Assembly: GCF_014396785.1 (NCBI RefSeq)
Contig: NZ_CP060718.1
Location: 310,001 to 374,000 of the forward strand
Direction: 5' to 3'
Length of the DNA stretch: 64,000 bases
Source of the DNA: Sphingomonas lutea
GTDB lineage: Bacteria; Pseudomonadota; Alphaproteobacteria; Sphingomonadales; Sphingomonadaceae
Positions 47,502 to 56,771 of this stretch are shown here, one piece after another. Below the pieces are notes generated by a model. That model saw only the letters and a program-made list of their open reading frames with translations, searched no databases and was not told the DNA's origin. A program made the position numbers and the translations under genes. Position 1 is the first letter of the stretch, and each line of letters begins with the position of its first letter.

Positions 47502-48945
47502 CCCGCAATCTTCCTCAGCCGTCGGCGCTGGACTGACGATCCAATCCCCATCGCTTCGCGATACTTGACCACGGTGCGACGCGCGCAGTCGAAGCCGCGC
47601 TGCTTAAGCAAGGCCGCGATGGCGTCGTCGCTGAGGATGTCAGACTCCGCGTCGATCAACTCCTTGATCGCAGCCTTGACCGCGTTCGATGAGGCCCCGT
47701 CGCCTTCGGCTGACGCCACGCCCGATCCGAAGAAATATTTGAGCTCGTAGAGCCCGCGGTCGCACAGCAGATATTTGTTCGAAGTCACCCGGCTGACGGT
47801 CGATTCATGCATCTCGATCGCCTCGGCGACCTCGCGCAGCGTCAGCGGCTTCATCGCCGCGACGCCGTGTTCGAAGAAGCCCTGCTGGCGCTTGACGATC
47901 TCCGACACGACCTTGACGATCGTCCGCGCGCGCTGGTCGAGCGCCTTGACCAGCCAGTTGGCGCTGGCCAGGCATTCGCTCAGCCAGGCGCGCGACGCCT
48001 TGTCCTGCGGCCCGGTCTTGAGCTCTTGATAATAGCGGCGGTTGACGAGCACGCGGGCAGCGTGGCCTGGTTGAGCTCGACCGCGAACCCGGCGCGCGTG
48101 GTGCGGACGAACACATCGGGGGTGACGTCGACCGAGGCGCTGCCCGAATATTGGCAGCCGGGCTTGGGGTCGTAGGCGCGCAATTCGCGGATCATGTCGG
48201 CGAGATCCTCGTCGTCGACCCGGCAAATGCGCTTGAGGTCCTGCATCCGGCCCTTCGACAGCAGTTCGAGATTGTCGATCAGCCGTGCCATCGCGGGGTC
48301 GTAGCGGTCGGCCGCCTTGGCCTGCAGCGCAAGGCATTCGCTCAAAGACCGCGCGCCGACGCCCGGCGGGTCGAGCCCCTGCACCAGCGCGAGCGCTTCC
48401 TCGACGAGCTGCAGCGGCGCGCCCGAGGCCGCGGCGATGTCGTCGAGATCGACCGACAGGTATCCGGTCTCGTCGATCATCTGGGCGATCACGCGCGCGA
48501 GCTCCCCCGTGGCCCCCGACGCCCCGTGCAATTGATCGAGCAGATGCTCGGCAAGCGACTGCGCGGCATATTCCAGCCGATCGAAGTCGAAGGCTTCCTC
48601 ACCGCCGCCGGACGTCACGACATCGCTGAAACTGTCGACCTCGAGCGCCTCGGCAGTGGTGTCGTGGTCGAGCGGCCGGTCGTCCTCGGCCTGGCCCATG
48701 ATGATGTCGTCGGCGCCGGGATCGTCGGGTGCCTCGTTGCTGTCCTCGGGGGCCGAGGCCGTCGGCGCATCCCCTTCGTCCTCGCTCGAGGGCGCTTCGA
48801 GCAGCGGGTTTTTCGACAATTCCTCGGCGATATAGGCTTCGAGCTCGAGGTTGCTGAGCTGGAGCAGCTTGATCGCCTGGGCAAGCTGGGGCGTGAGCAC
48901 CAGCGATTGCGATTGGCGGATGCCAAGGCTCGGTCCGAGGCCCAT
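47498..48945 (-). CDS. rpoN: RNA polymerase sigma-54 factor, frameshifted
   Basis: Sigma-54 directs RNA polymerase to -24/-12 promoters. Region I is intact (GIRQSQSLVLTPQLAQAIKL), followed by the acidic region II and the core-binding domain. At a run of three G (48055-48057; CCC on the coding strand) the frame shifts; one added base restores VELNQATLPRVLVNRRYYQE. The C-terminal HTH (LREVAEAIEMHESTVSRVTS) and the RpoN box (ARRTVVKYREAMGI) are intact downstream. Restored length is 482 aa. It follows lptB by 15 bp, as in many proteobacteria. Confidence 0.92.
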
Positions 48946-48960
48946 GGCGTTCGCCCGGCC

Positions 48961-49734
48961 CTAAAGCGCGAAGCTCTCGCCGAGGTAAAGGCGCCGGACT
49001 TCCTGGTCGGCAACCAACGCTTCGGGAGTACCCTGGAACAGAACCTGCCCGTCATAGATGATGCAGGCGCGATCGACGATGTCGAGCGTCTCGCGGACAT
49101 TATGGTCGGTAATGAGGACGCCGATGTCGCGCTTCTTCAATTCGCGCACCAGCTCACGGATATCGGAAATGGAAATGGGGTCGATGCCCGCGAACGGCTC
49201 ATCGAGAAGCATGATCGACGGCTCGGCCGCCAATGCACGCGCGATCTCGCACCGGCGCCGCTCGCCGCCCGACAACGCCATCGCCGGCGATTCGCGCAGG
49301 CTTTCGATGCCAAACTCGCCTAGCAATTGCTCTAGCCGGTCGCGGCGCGTCTGCGCATCGGGCTCGGCGACCTGGAGAACGGCCATGATATTCTCCTCGA
49401 CCGTTAGCCCCCGGAAGATCGAGGTTTCCTGCGGAAGATAGCCGAGGCCGAGGATGGCGCGGCGATACATCGGCAAGCCGGTGATGTCCTGACCGTCGAG
49501 AAAGATGCGCCCGCTGTCCGGGTTGACCAGCCCCATGACCGAATAGAAGCAGGTCGTCTTGCCCGCACCGTTGGGGCCGAGCAGGCCGACCACTTCGCCG
49601 CGCCGCACTTCGAGTGACACGTCGAGCAACACGGCGCGCCGGTCATAGGCCTTGGCGATCGAGCGGACTTCAAGGCCGTCGCCGGTCTGCCGTGCGCTGG
49701 CGGTAGACCGGGCGATGGTCGCGGCTTCGTTCAC
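48961..49734 (-). CDS. lptB: LPS export ABC transporter ATP-binding protein LptB
   Basis: LptB powers extraction of lipopolysaccharide from the inner membrane through LptFG. The 257-aa protein has Walker A GPNGAGKTTCFYSVMGL, Q-loop GYLPQETSIF, signature LSGGERRRCEIARALA, Walker B IMLLDEPFAGID and switch His ITDHNVRET. An N-terminal ~18-residue extension precedes the ABC fold. It sits between lptA (4 bp) and rpoN (15 bp) in the conserved cluster. Confidence 0.97.
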   Translation of the reverse strand: MNEAATIARSTASARQTGDGLEVRSIAKAYDRRAVLLDVSLEVRRGEVVGLLGPNGAGKTTCFYSVMGLVNPDSGRIFLDGQDITGLPMYRRAILGLGYLPQETSIFRGLTVEENIMAVLQVAEPDAQTRRDRLEQLLGEFGIESLRESPAMALSGGERRRCEIARALAAEPSIMLLDEPFAGIDPISISDIRELVRELKKRDIGVLITDHNVRETLDIVDRACIIYDGQVLFQGTPEALVADQEVRRLYLGESFAL

Positions 49735-49738
49735 GCGA

Positions 49739-50287
49739 TCAGCCGCCGCCGCGCCGCGGCACGGTGAAGCGGCCGGTTACGCGCCCGCCGCTCTGGTTCA
49801 CGCCCGGGGGACCGCCGTCGATCACCGCGCGGCCCGAATTGAGGTCGATCATCAGCCGGGCGCCGGTGACCCGGTTGGCCCCGCGGTCGAGCTGGACGTT
49901 GCCAAGCAAGGTGATCAGCTTGCGGTCGAGGTCATAGATGCCGATGTCGCCGCGCGCGGTTTCGGACGGGCTTCGGACGACCACGCCCCCGGCCGCGTCG
50001 AGCCGTCGGATCTGCACCCCGCCGCCGCCCGAATAGGCGACCGTGAGCCGCTGCGTTTCCAGCGTCAGAGCGTCCTGGCGGACCTGCACATTGCCGACGA
50101 AAAGCGCACGGTCGGCGCGATCCTGCACCTCGATCCGGTCGGCCGACACATCGACGGGCGCATTGCTGTTGTGGCCCTGAAGCGCCGACCTCGACGTGTT
50201 CGATTGTGCAACCGCGCCCGACGCGACGGGTCCCGCGACGGCAAAAGTGATTGCAAGAATGATGCCGAACGGACGCATGCGCATCAT
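49739..50287 (-). CDS. lptA: LPS transport periplasmic protein LptA
   Basis: The 182-aa protein has a signal peptide (FGIILAITFAVAGPVASGAVA) and an OstA/LptA beta-jellyroll: APVDVSADRIEVQDRADRAL, VRQDALTLETQRLTVAYSGG and GNVQLDRGANRVTGARLMID. LptA filaments bridge the periplasm for LPS. The end is short and basic with a Gly tail. It overlaps lptC by ATGA. Confidence 0.93.
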   Translation of the reverse strand: MMRMRPFGIILAITFAVAGPVASGAVAQSNTSRSALQGHNSNAPVDVSADRIEVQDRADRALFVGNVQVRQDALTLETQRLTVAYSGGGGVQIRRLDAAGGVVVRSPSETARGDIGIYDLDRKLITLLGNVQLDRGANRVTGARLMIDLNSGRAVIDGGPPGVNQSGGRVTGRFTVPRRGGG

Positions 50288-50922
50288 CTGACCGCGCCTT
50301 GCGTGATTTTCAAGCGAGCACGTCCATTCAGGATCAGCGTGCGCGTGCCGAGATCGGCGCGCAGTTGATCGGCCTCGAAGGTTCCAAGCCGGGTCGAGCC
50401 GGTCACGGGACCATCGCTGACGACCTGGCGGTCCTTGAGATCGACCTTCACGTCGCGCGTCGCCAGCCGATAGCCGTCCGGCCCGAGGACGCGGATCGGG
50501 CCGTCGACGACCACTTGCTGCGTATCAAGATTGTAGCGGCCCTGATTGGCGCCAATCCGGACCGGACCTTGCTGCAACTGGAGTTGCGCGAACATGCCGC
50601 GGATGTCGACAATGGGCTCGTCGGAAGTCTGCTGGATGGCGTTGTTGGCGACGATTTCGAAGCGCTGCCCCTTGTTGTCGGTCCCAGTGTAGCGCGCCGA
50701 TTCGACGCGCATCCGTTCGGGCGCATTGTCGACCTTCTTCTTGTCGAGGATGAAGCTGACGTCGCCATCTCGGTCGAGCGGTGCCACTGCAAGCACGGCG
50801 ATGACGACGCCGACCGCCGCCGGAAGAACGACCTTCGACCAGCCGATCAGCCGGTCGTGCGCGCTGCCCGGCACGGCCCAGCGGCGCTTGGTGCCGCGGC
50901 GGTTGATCGCGGCTTCAGACAT
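50284..50922 (-). CDS. lptC: LPS export protein LptC
   Basis: The 212-aa protein has one N-terminal TM helix (VVLPAAVGVVIAVLAVAPL, residues ~30-48) and a periplasmic LptC/YrbK fold (MRVESARYTGTDNKGQRFEI, GRYNLDTQQVVVDGPIRV, KVDLKDRQVVSDGPV). LptC receives LPS from LptBFG and passes it to LptA. It begins the lptC-lptA-lptB-rpoN run, 8 bp after the RNase D-like gene. Confidence 0.93.
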   Translation of the reverse strand: MSEAAINRRGTKRRWAVPGSAHDRLIGWSKVVLPAAVGVVIAVLAVAPLDRDGDVSFILDKKKVDNAPERMRVESARYTGTDNKGQRFEIVANNAIQQTSDEPIVDIRGMFAQLQLQQGPVRIGANQGRYNLDTQQVVVDGPIRVLGPDGYRLATRDVKVDLKDRQVVSDGPVTGSTRLGTFEADQLRADLGTRTLILNGRARLKITQGAVR

Positions 50923-50930
50923 GGACCCGG

Positions 50931-51554
50931 CTATCCGTCATGCGCGAAAATGTCCGTGTCGGCCCAGCCCGCAATGTCGAGCAGGGCACGTGCCGGCAGG
51001 AAGGCGAAGCACGCCTGCGCGAGTTCGACTCGGCCCTCGCGCGCCAGACGTTCGTCGAGCTTGGCCTTGAGCGCGTGCAGGTAGCGGACATCGCTTGCGG
51101 CATATTCGCGCTGTGCCTCCGACAGTTCGTCGGCGCCCCAGTCGCTGGTCTGCTGCTGCTTCGACACTTCGATGTTGAGCAATTCGCGCACCAGATCCTT
51201 GAGCCCGTGCCGGTCGGTGTAGGTGCGCACCAGCCGCGACGCGGTGCGCGTGCAGTAAAGCGGCGCGGCAATGATGCCGAGGTACGCGTGCATGATGCCA
51301 ACGTCGAAGCGCGCGAAATGATAGAGCTTCAGCCGAGCCCCGTCGGACAGCAGGGCCTTGAGGTTGGGCGCGGCATAATCGCTGCCTTGGCGGAAGCGGA
51401 CCAGATGCTCGTCGCCCTGACCGTCCGACAATTGCACCACGCACAGCCGGTCGCGACCGGCCATCAACCCCATCGCCTCGGTATCGACGGCGATCGGGCC
51501 GTCGGCGAAGCGCACGTCGGCGGGCAGGTCCTCTTCGTGAAAATGGATGGCCAT
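50931..51554 (-). CDS. Ribonuclease D-like 3'-5' exonuclease
   Basis: The 207-aa protein contains only the DEDDy nuclease domain: VDTEAMGL (first Asp and Glu), YHFARFDVGIMHAYLG (second Asp) and YAASDVRYLHALKAKL (Tyr and last Asp). It lacks the HRDC domains of full-length RNase D (~375 aa), so it is the short form found upstream of lptC in alphaproteobacteria. It likely trims RNA 3' ends. The 212 bp upstream hold the divergent promoters for this gene and the cold-shock gene; I see no further gene there. Confidence 0.9.
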   Translation of the reverse strand: MAIHFHEEDLPADVRFADGPIAVDTEAMGLMAGRDRLCVVQLSDGQGDEHLVRFRQGSDYAAPNLKALLSDGARLKLYHFARFDVGIMHAYLGIIAAPLYCTRTASRLVRTYTDRHGLKDLVRELLNIEVSKQQQTSDWGADELSEAQREYAASDVRYLHALKAKLDERLAREGRVELAQACFAFLPARALLDIAGWADTDIFAHDG

Positions 51555-51766
51555 GCAGTCTCTTTCGTTCGGCGTTGCGCTCCGCTTTAGTCCGGCTGGT
51601 GCTCGGCATTCCAGCCCCGCGCCGATTCAATCCACTAGAGCGAGCGTGATTTTTGCTGTAAGCGCGTGAACCGTGCGTGAGTGAGAAATGCACGGACCGG
51701 TTGCGCAGTCCTTGCCCGAGGCGCGGTGGTTTAGGGATCATGGGGCAGTAAGAGTTCGGAAATTTC

Positions 51767-52585
51767 ATGGGTTTTGACAGAGGGCGCAAGGGGGATCGCG
51801 GCGGGCGCGGCCGCGACAAGCGCGACAGTTTCGGCGACGACAATTTCAGCGGCGGTAGTGAGTTCGGCGGCGGCGGTTTCCAGGACCGCGGCGGCTTCGC
51901 TGGCGGCGGCGGCCGTGGCGGCTACGGCGGCGGTGGCGGCGGTGGCTATGGTGACCGCGGCGGCTTCGGCGGTGGCGGCGGCGCTGGCGGCTACGGCGGC
52001 GGTGGAGGCGGTGGCTTCCGTGGCGGCGGCGGCGGCGGTTTCCGCGGCGGCGGCGCTGGCGGCATGCCCCCGCAGGTTGTTGGCGAAGGCAAGGGCACCG
52101 TCAAATTCTTCAACCCGCAAAAGGGCTTCGGCTTCATCGTTCGCGATGACGGCGCGGAAGATGTGTTCGTGCACATCTCGGCGGTCGAGCAGGCGGGACT
52201 GACCGACCTGGCCGATGGCCAGCCGCTCGAGTTCACGCTGGTCGATCGCGGTGGCCGGATTTCGGCGACCAATTTGCGAATCGAAGGCGATCCGATGCCG
52301 GTCGAGCGCAGCGGCGGCGGCGATCGCGCCGGCGCTGGCGGCGGCGGTGGCCCGCAGCGGCAGCTGACGGGCGAAAAGGCCAGCGGCACGGTCAAGTTCT
52401 TCAATTCGATGAAGGGCTTCGGTTTCATCCAGCGCGACGATGGCCAGCCGGATGCATTCGTGCACATTTCGGCGGTCGAGCGTGCGGGCATCCCGACGCT
52501 CAACGAAGGCGACCGACTCGAATTCGAACTCGAAGTCGACCGCCGCGGGAAGATGGCCGCGGTCAACCTGCAGACGATCAGCTAG
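51767..52585 (+). CDS. Double cold-shock-domain protein with an N-terminal glycine/arginine-rich region
   Basis: The 272-aa protein has three parts. Residues 1-~100 are almost only Gly, Arg, Phe, Asp and Tyr with RGG/FGGG units (DRGGRGRDKRD at the start, GGGFRGGGGGGFRGGG near the end), predicted disordered. CSD1 (~107-172) has GTVKFFNPQKGFGFIVRDDG and DVFVHISAVE; CSD2 (~204-270) has GTVKFFNSMKGFGFIQRDDG and AFVHISAVE. A short Gly-rich linker joins them. CSDs bind single-stranded RNA/DNA. RGG tails occur in RNA-binding proteins that phase-separate; the role here is inferred. A strong terminator follows. Confidence 0.92.
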   Translation: MGFDRGRKGDRGGRGRDKRDSFGDDNFSGGSEFGGGGFQDRGGFAGGGGRGGYGGGGGGGYGDRGGFGGGGGAGGYGGGGGGGFRGGGGGGFRGGGAGGMPPQVVGEGKGTVKFFNPQKGFGFIVRDDGAEDVFVHISAVEQAGLTDLADGQPLEFTLVDRGGRISATNLRIEGDPMPVERSGGGDRAGAGGGGGPQRQLTGEKASGTVKFFNSMKGFGFIQRDDGQPDAFVHISAVERAGIPTLNEGDRLEFELEVDRRGKMAAVNLQTIS

Positions 52586-52612
52586 AACGAACCCGTTTCG
52601 ACGGGGGCAAGG

Positions 52613-52646
52613 CACCCGCCCGGCGCAATCCGGGCGGGTGTTTTTT
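52613..52646 (+). terminator. Rho-independent terminator of the cold-shock gene
   Basis: CACCCGCCCGG (52613-52623), loop CGCAAT, CCGGGCGGGTG (52630-52640) is a perfect 11-bp stem followed at once by TTTTTT. It starts 27 bp beyond the stop codon. It is the clearest intrinsic terminator in the window. Confidence 0.95.
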
Positions 52647-52654
52647 ATGCTTGT

Positions 52655-54265
52655 TCAGGTCACCATCGCCAGGAGCGTCGCGACATGGTCCGCTTCCGCC
52701 GCGGGCTTGTCGGTGCGGATTCGGCTGACGCGCGGGAAGCGCATCGCCAAGCCCGATTTGTGGCGGGTGCTGCGGTGGATCGAATCGAACGCGACTTCGA
52801 GCACCAGTTCCTTCTTGACCTCGCGCACCGGGCCGAAACGCTGGGTGGAGTTGTTGCGCACCCAGCGGTCGATCCATTTTAATTCCTCGTCGGTGAAGCC
52901 GAAATAGGCCTTGCCGACGGGCAGCAGCTCGCCCCCGTCCGCGGGGTCGCCCGACCAGCAGCCGAAGGTATAGTCGCTGTAATAGCTCGACCGCTTTCCC
53001 GACCCGCGCTGCGCGTACATCAGCACGCAATCGGCGGTCAGCGGATCGCGTTTCCATTTGTACCACAGTCCCACGCGGCGGCCGCCGACATAAGGGCTGT
53101 CGCGGCGTTTGAGCATGATCCCCTCAATCGCCGCGTCGCGCGCGTTGCCGCGCAGCTCTTCCAAGGCTTCGAAGCTGTCGGCCTCGATCAGCTGTGACAC
53201 GTCGAACCGGTCGGGATCGAGCACGGGCGCGAATTGCTCGAGCCGCGCACGCCGTGCCGTCCAGTCGAACGCGCGCAGGTCCTCGTCACCGTCAAACAGA
53301 ATGTCGTATAGCCGTACGAACGCCGGGTAGGTGCCAAGCATCTTGCTGCTGACATTCTTGCGCCCCAGCCGCTGCTGCAGCGCATTGAAGCTGGCTGCCC
53401 CGCCGCCATGCGCTTCGGCGCCCTGGCCGGAGCCGCGCACCAGCAATTCGCCGTCGAGAACGCCATGCAACCGGAACGCCTCGGCGATATCGGGAAAGCT
53501 GCCCGAAATATCGTCGCCGGTGCGGCTGTAGAGGCGCGTTTCCCCGCCCGCGTGGACGAGTTGGATGCGGATCCCGTCCCACTTCCACTCGGCCGCATAA
53601 TCATCGAGCGAGACCCGCGTCTCCTCGAGCGCATGGGCGAGCATGAACGGCCGGAACACGGGAACGTCGCGGACGGTCGGCTGCGCACCGCGTCCTTCGG
53701 CCCAGTCGAACAATTCGGTGAAGGGCGGGCGCAGCCCATGCCACACTTCCTCGACGCCCTCGACGTCGAGGCCGAAGGCGTCGGCCAGCGCCTGCTTGGC
53801 GAGGCGCGCGCTGATGCCCACGCGAAGCGCTCCAGTCGCGACCTTGAGCAAGGCGTAGCGCCCGGCGGAGTCGAGATGGTCGAGCATGTCGGCAAGCACG
53901 GCGGGTGCGTCCGATTTGCTCACCGAACGAAGGCGATCGACGGCCGCGCTCAACCGCAGCGTGCCGTCGTCGATCTCGGCAGGCTCGCCAGGGCGGCCGG
54001 GCCAAAGCAGCGACACTGTCTCCGCCGAATCGCCGACATAATCGCGGCTCATCCGGTAGAGAACCGGGTCGATCTTCTCTTCAATCAGGCCGCGAATTAC
54101 CGCCGGCTTGACGGCGGGAATGTCGAGCGTGCCCGTCAGGGCGGCGAGCGCGATGCCGCGATCGGGATCGGGCGTGGACTTGAGGTAGTCGCCGATCAGC
54201 TGAAGCTTGGTGTTGCGCGACCGCGTGTAGACGAGGTCGTCGAGCAGTTGCGAGAAGGCGCGCAT
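52655..54265 (-). CDS. ATP-dependent DNA ligase (cisplatin-damage-response type)
   Basis: The 536-aa ligase has an N-terminal helical domain (~1-200), then the nucleotidyltransferase with the adenylation motif EWKWDGIRIQ (Lys as nucleophile), RTGDDISGSFP, DGELLVR, IEGIMLKRRDSPYVGGRR and motif V WYKWKRDPLTADCVLMYA, and a C-terminal OB fold. This is the family known from multi-gene bacterial repair islands with an Lhr-type helicase, exonuclease and metallophosphoesterase; those partners are not adjacent. Instead it overlaps the UV-endonuclease gene (TGATG). Start at 54265. Confidence 0.93.
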   Translation of the reverse strand: MRAFSQLLDDLVYTRSRNTKLQLIGDYLKSTPDPDRGIALAALTGTLDIPAVKPAVIRGLIEEKIDPVLYRMSRDYVGDSAETVSLLWPGRPGEPAEIDDGTLRLSAAVDRLRSVSKSDAPAVLADMLDHLDSAGRYALLKVATGALRVGISARLAKQALADAFGLDVEGVEEVWHGLRPPFTELFDWAEGRGAQPTVRDVPVFRPFMLAHALEETRVSLDDYAAEWKWDGIRIQLVHAGGETRLYSRTGDDISGSFPDIAEAFRLHGVLDGELLVRGSGQGAEAHGGGAASFNALQQRLGRKNVSSKMLGTYPAFVRLYDILFDGDEDLRAFDWTARRARLEQFAPVLDPDRFDVSQLIEADSFEALEELRGNARDAAIEGIMLKRRDSPYVGGRRVGLWYKWKRDPLTADCVLMYAQRGSGKRSSYYSDYTFGCWSGDPADGGELLPVGKAYFGFTDEELKWIDRWVRNNSTQRFGPVREVKKELVLEVAFDSIHRSTRHKSGLAMRFPRVSRIRTDKPAAEADHVATLLAMVT

Positions 54266-55287
54266 CAGGCGGGGTGCACCTCCGCCGCGCGGCAGTGGTC
54301 GGCAAGCTGGCGGCTGGCAAGGTTCTTCGCCTTGGCCTCGACCTCGATATCGCACCATGACAGATGCGCGCGCATCAGGTCGTTGACCGCGCGGTTCCAC
54401 ATCATGTCGCTATGCCCGCGCAAATGTCCGGCCTTGTGGCCGGAGTCGAACAGCGCCGGGAAATCGGGCAGTGTATCGGGACAATGGCCGGGGATCACAT
54501 TCTCCCGGCTGACCGAAATGTGCGCCAGCGGCCGCACCCCGTTCCAGCTTGCCTGCAGCGCTGAAACCCGCGGATCGCCGGGTTGCAGCCATTCCCCGCG
54601 CGAGTGGATCCAGTGGTGGTGGAAGTCGATAAGGATGGCGACGCGCTCGCCGACTCGAAGGAGGTCGTCGAGCCCGAAGCTTGTCTCGTCATTTTCGATG
54701 CTTAGCAGGTTCAGTGCCGCCTGCGGCACGCGGTCAAGGCCGGCGCGTAGCCCGTCAACGCCGACGCTGCCGGCCCCACCGTGAATATTGATGCAGGCGC
54801 CGTGCGGATGCCAGCCGCTGTAGCCAAGCATGGCGAATATCTCGGTGTGCTCGGCAATGTCGCGCAGCGCGTTGTCGAGCGCCTCGGGCCGCGTCGTGGC
54901 AAGAATCGCGTGCTGCGCCGGGTGCATCGACAGGCGCACGTCGGCGGCGCGCGCCGCCGCGCCCGCGCGCGCTAGCCGGCGCTCAACCTCGCCGCGCAGC
55001 GTCGGCGTCCACCCCGCCGCCAGCGCCGGGTGCGACCAGCCGATCAGGAAGCCGGACTGGATCCGGAACAGCCGTTCGAGCGCGGGCAGGGCCGCAACGG
55101 TCGCGATCTGGCGATCGAGGATGTCGAGATTCTCGGCGATGACGGCCTCGAGCTTCTCCGGCGCCGCCGCGCCGAGCCGGACGATGGACGCGATCGTCGG
55201 CCCGCGGAAGTTGCGCGCGCGCTGTTCCGCCTCATCGCCCGATGGCGAGACGAAAGTGCAGCAATAGCCGATGCGCGGAGCGTCCAT
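54265..55287 (-). CDS. uvsE: UV DNA damage endonuclease (UVDE/UvsE)
   Basis: UvsE nicks DNA 5' of UV photoproducts, starting an alternative excision-repair route. The 340-aa TIM-barrel protein has IGYCCTFVSPSG at the start, FRIQSGFLIGWSHP, RLSMHPAQHAIL, INIHGGAGSVGVDGL, LSIENDETSFGLDDLL and LIDFHHHWIHSRGE with metal-binding His residues. Length and motifs fit the family. Coupled to the ligase gene downstream by stop/start overlap, making a nick-to-seal repair pair. Confidence 0.93.
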   Translation of the reverse strand: MDAPRIGYCCTFVSPSGDEAEQRARNFRGPTIASIVRLGAAAPEKLEAVIAENLDILDRQIATVAALPALERLFRIQSGFLIGWSHPALAAGWTPTLRGEVERRLARAGAAARAADVRLSMHPAQHAILATTRPEALDNALRDIAEHTEIFAMLGYSGWHPHGACINIHGGAGSVGVDGLRAGLDRVPQAALNLLSIENDETSFGLDDLLRVGERVAILIDFHHHWIHSRGEWLQPGDPRVSALQASWNGVRPLAHISVSRENVIPGHCPDTLPDFPALFDSGHKAGHLRGHSDMMWNRAVNDLMRAHLSWCDIEVEAKAKNLASRQLADHCRAAEVHPA

Positions 55288-55337
55288 GACGCGACAATGC
55301 GCGAGGCGCGGTGCGGTGCCGAAGCTGGGCTAAGGGA

Positions 55338-55646
55338 TTAGTGAAGCCGGACGGCAAGCGCGGCGAGGATCACGCCGCAGTCGCGCTCCGACCGGCTGTC
55401 GAGCGCTTCGTCGATATGTTCGAGGCAGGCCTGCAGCGCCACCCGATGTCCCGGCAGCAGGGCGCGCTGCGCCGACGAGCGGGCGAGGCTTTCGAGCGTC
55501 GCCAGGCCATGTTCGCACGCCAGTTGGCGAATGGCGTCCATCCGCATGTGCATGTCGAGCGGGGACAGGCGCGTGCCGCGGGCGCGGATTTCGGCGATGC
55601 GCGCACCGACTTGCGCCTTCACCTGATCGAATGGGTCGGTCGTCAT
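55338..55646 (-). CDS. Hypothetical small helical protein
   Basis: A 102-aa protein starting MTTDPFDQVKAQVGARIAEI, rich in Ala, Arg and Leu, with helices (AIRQLACEHGLATLESLARS, LQACLEHIDEALDSR). It has no signal or TM. The family is not recognised. It is 50 bp upstream of uvsE on the same strand and could share its promoter. Overlapping frames on the other strand are poor. Confidence 0.7.
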   Translation of the reverse strand: MTTDPFDQVKAQVGARIAEIRARGTRLSPLDMHMRMDAIRQLACEHGLATLESLARSSAQRALLPGHRVALQACLEHIDEALDSRSERDCGVILAALAVRLH

Positions 55647-55734
55647 GCCTCACTCCCTCAGCAGCGCCATCTTCACCGAAAATGGTTAACAGCCAGCGAA
55701 AGCCCGGTTACGCTCCCAAGACTGGGGGACGCCG

Positions 55735-56520
55735 ATGGTCATTCGCCGCATCCGCGAGCATGCCGCCGCGCAGAATTGGTTTGCGGTGGGGATCGACCTC
55801 GCGATCGTCGTCGCCGGGGTGTTCCTCGGCACCCAGGTCAACAATTGGAACGAAGAGCGGATCGAGAATGATCGGGGCAGGGACTATCTTGCCCGACTGA
55901 TCACGGAGCTGGACTTCGACGCGCGGCAATATGCGCTGCAAATCGCTTACTACCGCCAGGTGCGGACATATGGCTTGCAGGCGTTGTCAGCACTCGATGG
56001 AGCGCCAGTCTCTGATCGCGATTTCGTAATCGCGGCCTACCAATTGACGCAAACCGACACGACCAAGGCAAAAACGGGCGTGTTCGACGAAATGGCGGCG
56101 AACGGACTTGGGGAGCATCTTGGGGACGACGAAACGCAGCAGCTCGCCAGCGATTTCTACCTCAGCGTCGAGGTGGCGCAGCGCACGAACGAGACGATCT
56201 ATCCCTATCGAACGCTGCTGCGCGAAACGATGCCCTATGCGGTCCAGACCCGCGTCCGTCGCGAATGCGGCGACCGCAACGTCTTCTACCAGAAGCGCGT
56301 CGTTGGCATCCAATTGGTTGTGCCCTGTCCAATGGCGATGACCGTCGAGGAGGCGGCGGACGCGGCCGCAGCCGTCAAGGCCGCGCCCGAAATCCGGCGC
56401 CAGATGGTTCGCTACATCGCCTCGATCGACGAGAAGCTCGACAATCTCGAATTCGTCGGGGCGCAGGCGGTGCAATTCCGCGACCGCCTCAAGGCCGACG
56501 AACGTCCCCGCGCGAGTTGA
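55735..56520 (+). CDS. DUF6090-like membrane-anchored protein
   Basis: The 261-aa protein starts [20 protein letters not shown], has one TM helix ([18 protein letters not shown], residues ~22-38) and the post-TM motif [19 protein letters not shown], which I associate with DUF6090-type conserved proteins. The long C-terminal part is helical with two Cys near the middle and is presumably periplasmic. Function unknown. An intrinsic terminator separates it from rpmG. Confidence 0.75.
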   Translation: MVIRRIREHAAAQNWFAVGIDLAIVVAGVFLGTQVNNWNEERIENDRGRDYLARLITELDFDARQYALQIAYYRQVRTYGLQALSALDGAPVSDRDFVIAAYQLTQTDTTKAKTGVFDEMAANGLGEHLGDDETQQLASDFYLSVEVAQRTNETIYPYRTLLRETMPYAVQTRVRRECGDRNVFYQKRVVGIQLVVPCPMAMTVEEAADAAAAVKAAPEIRRQMVRYIASIDEKLDNLEFVGAQAVQFRDRLKADERPRAS

Positions 56521-56558
56521 CAGAAAAGGGTGGTTGCGCGTACGAGCGCGCCGACTTG

Positions 56559-56585
56559 AGCGGCTCGCGCCGCTTTTTCTTTTTT
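56559..56585 (+). terminator. Terminator before rpmG
   Basis: AGCGGC, loop TCGC, GCCGCT (56559-56574) forms a 6-bp stem followed by a T-rich run (TTTTTCTTTTTT). It is 38 bp downstream of the DUF6090-like gene and 20 bp upstream of rpmG, so it ends the first gene and leaves the rpmG promoter unclear; it may alternatively work as attenuator in the rpmG leader. Confidence 0.75.
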
Positions 56586-56603
56586 CAGCATCGGGACCGA
56601 CAA

Positions 56604-56771
56604 ATGGCGAAGCCAGCCACCGTCAAGATCAAGCTCGTCAGCACCGCCGACACGGGCTTCTTCTACGTGACCAAGAAGAATCCGCGCACGCAGACCGAGA
56701 AGATGGTGATGCGCAAGTACGACCCGAAGGCGCGCAAGCACGTCGAGTTCAAGGAAGCCAAGATCAAGTAG
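56604..56771 (+). CDS. rpmG: 50S ribosomal protein L33
   Basis: A 55-aa protein: [40 protein letters not shown] and a Lys-rich end. It is the Cys-free (zinc-independent) form of L33, as it lacks the CxxC pairs. The start at 56604 opens the canonical [11 protein letters not shown]. Its 3' end overlaps that of the response-regulator gene by 8 bp on the opposite strand. Confidence 0.97.
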   Translation: MAKPATVKIKLVSTADTGFFYVTKKNPRTQTEKMVMRKYDPKARKHVEFKEAKIK

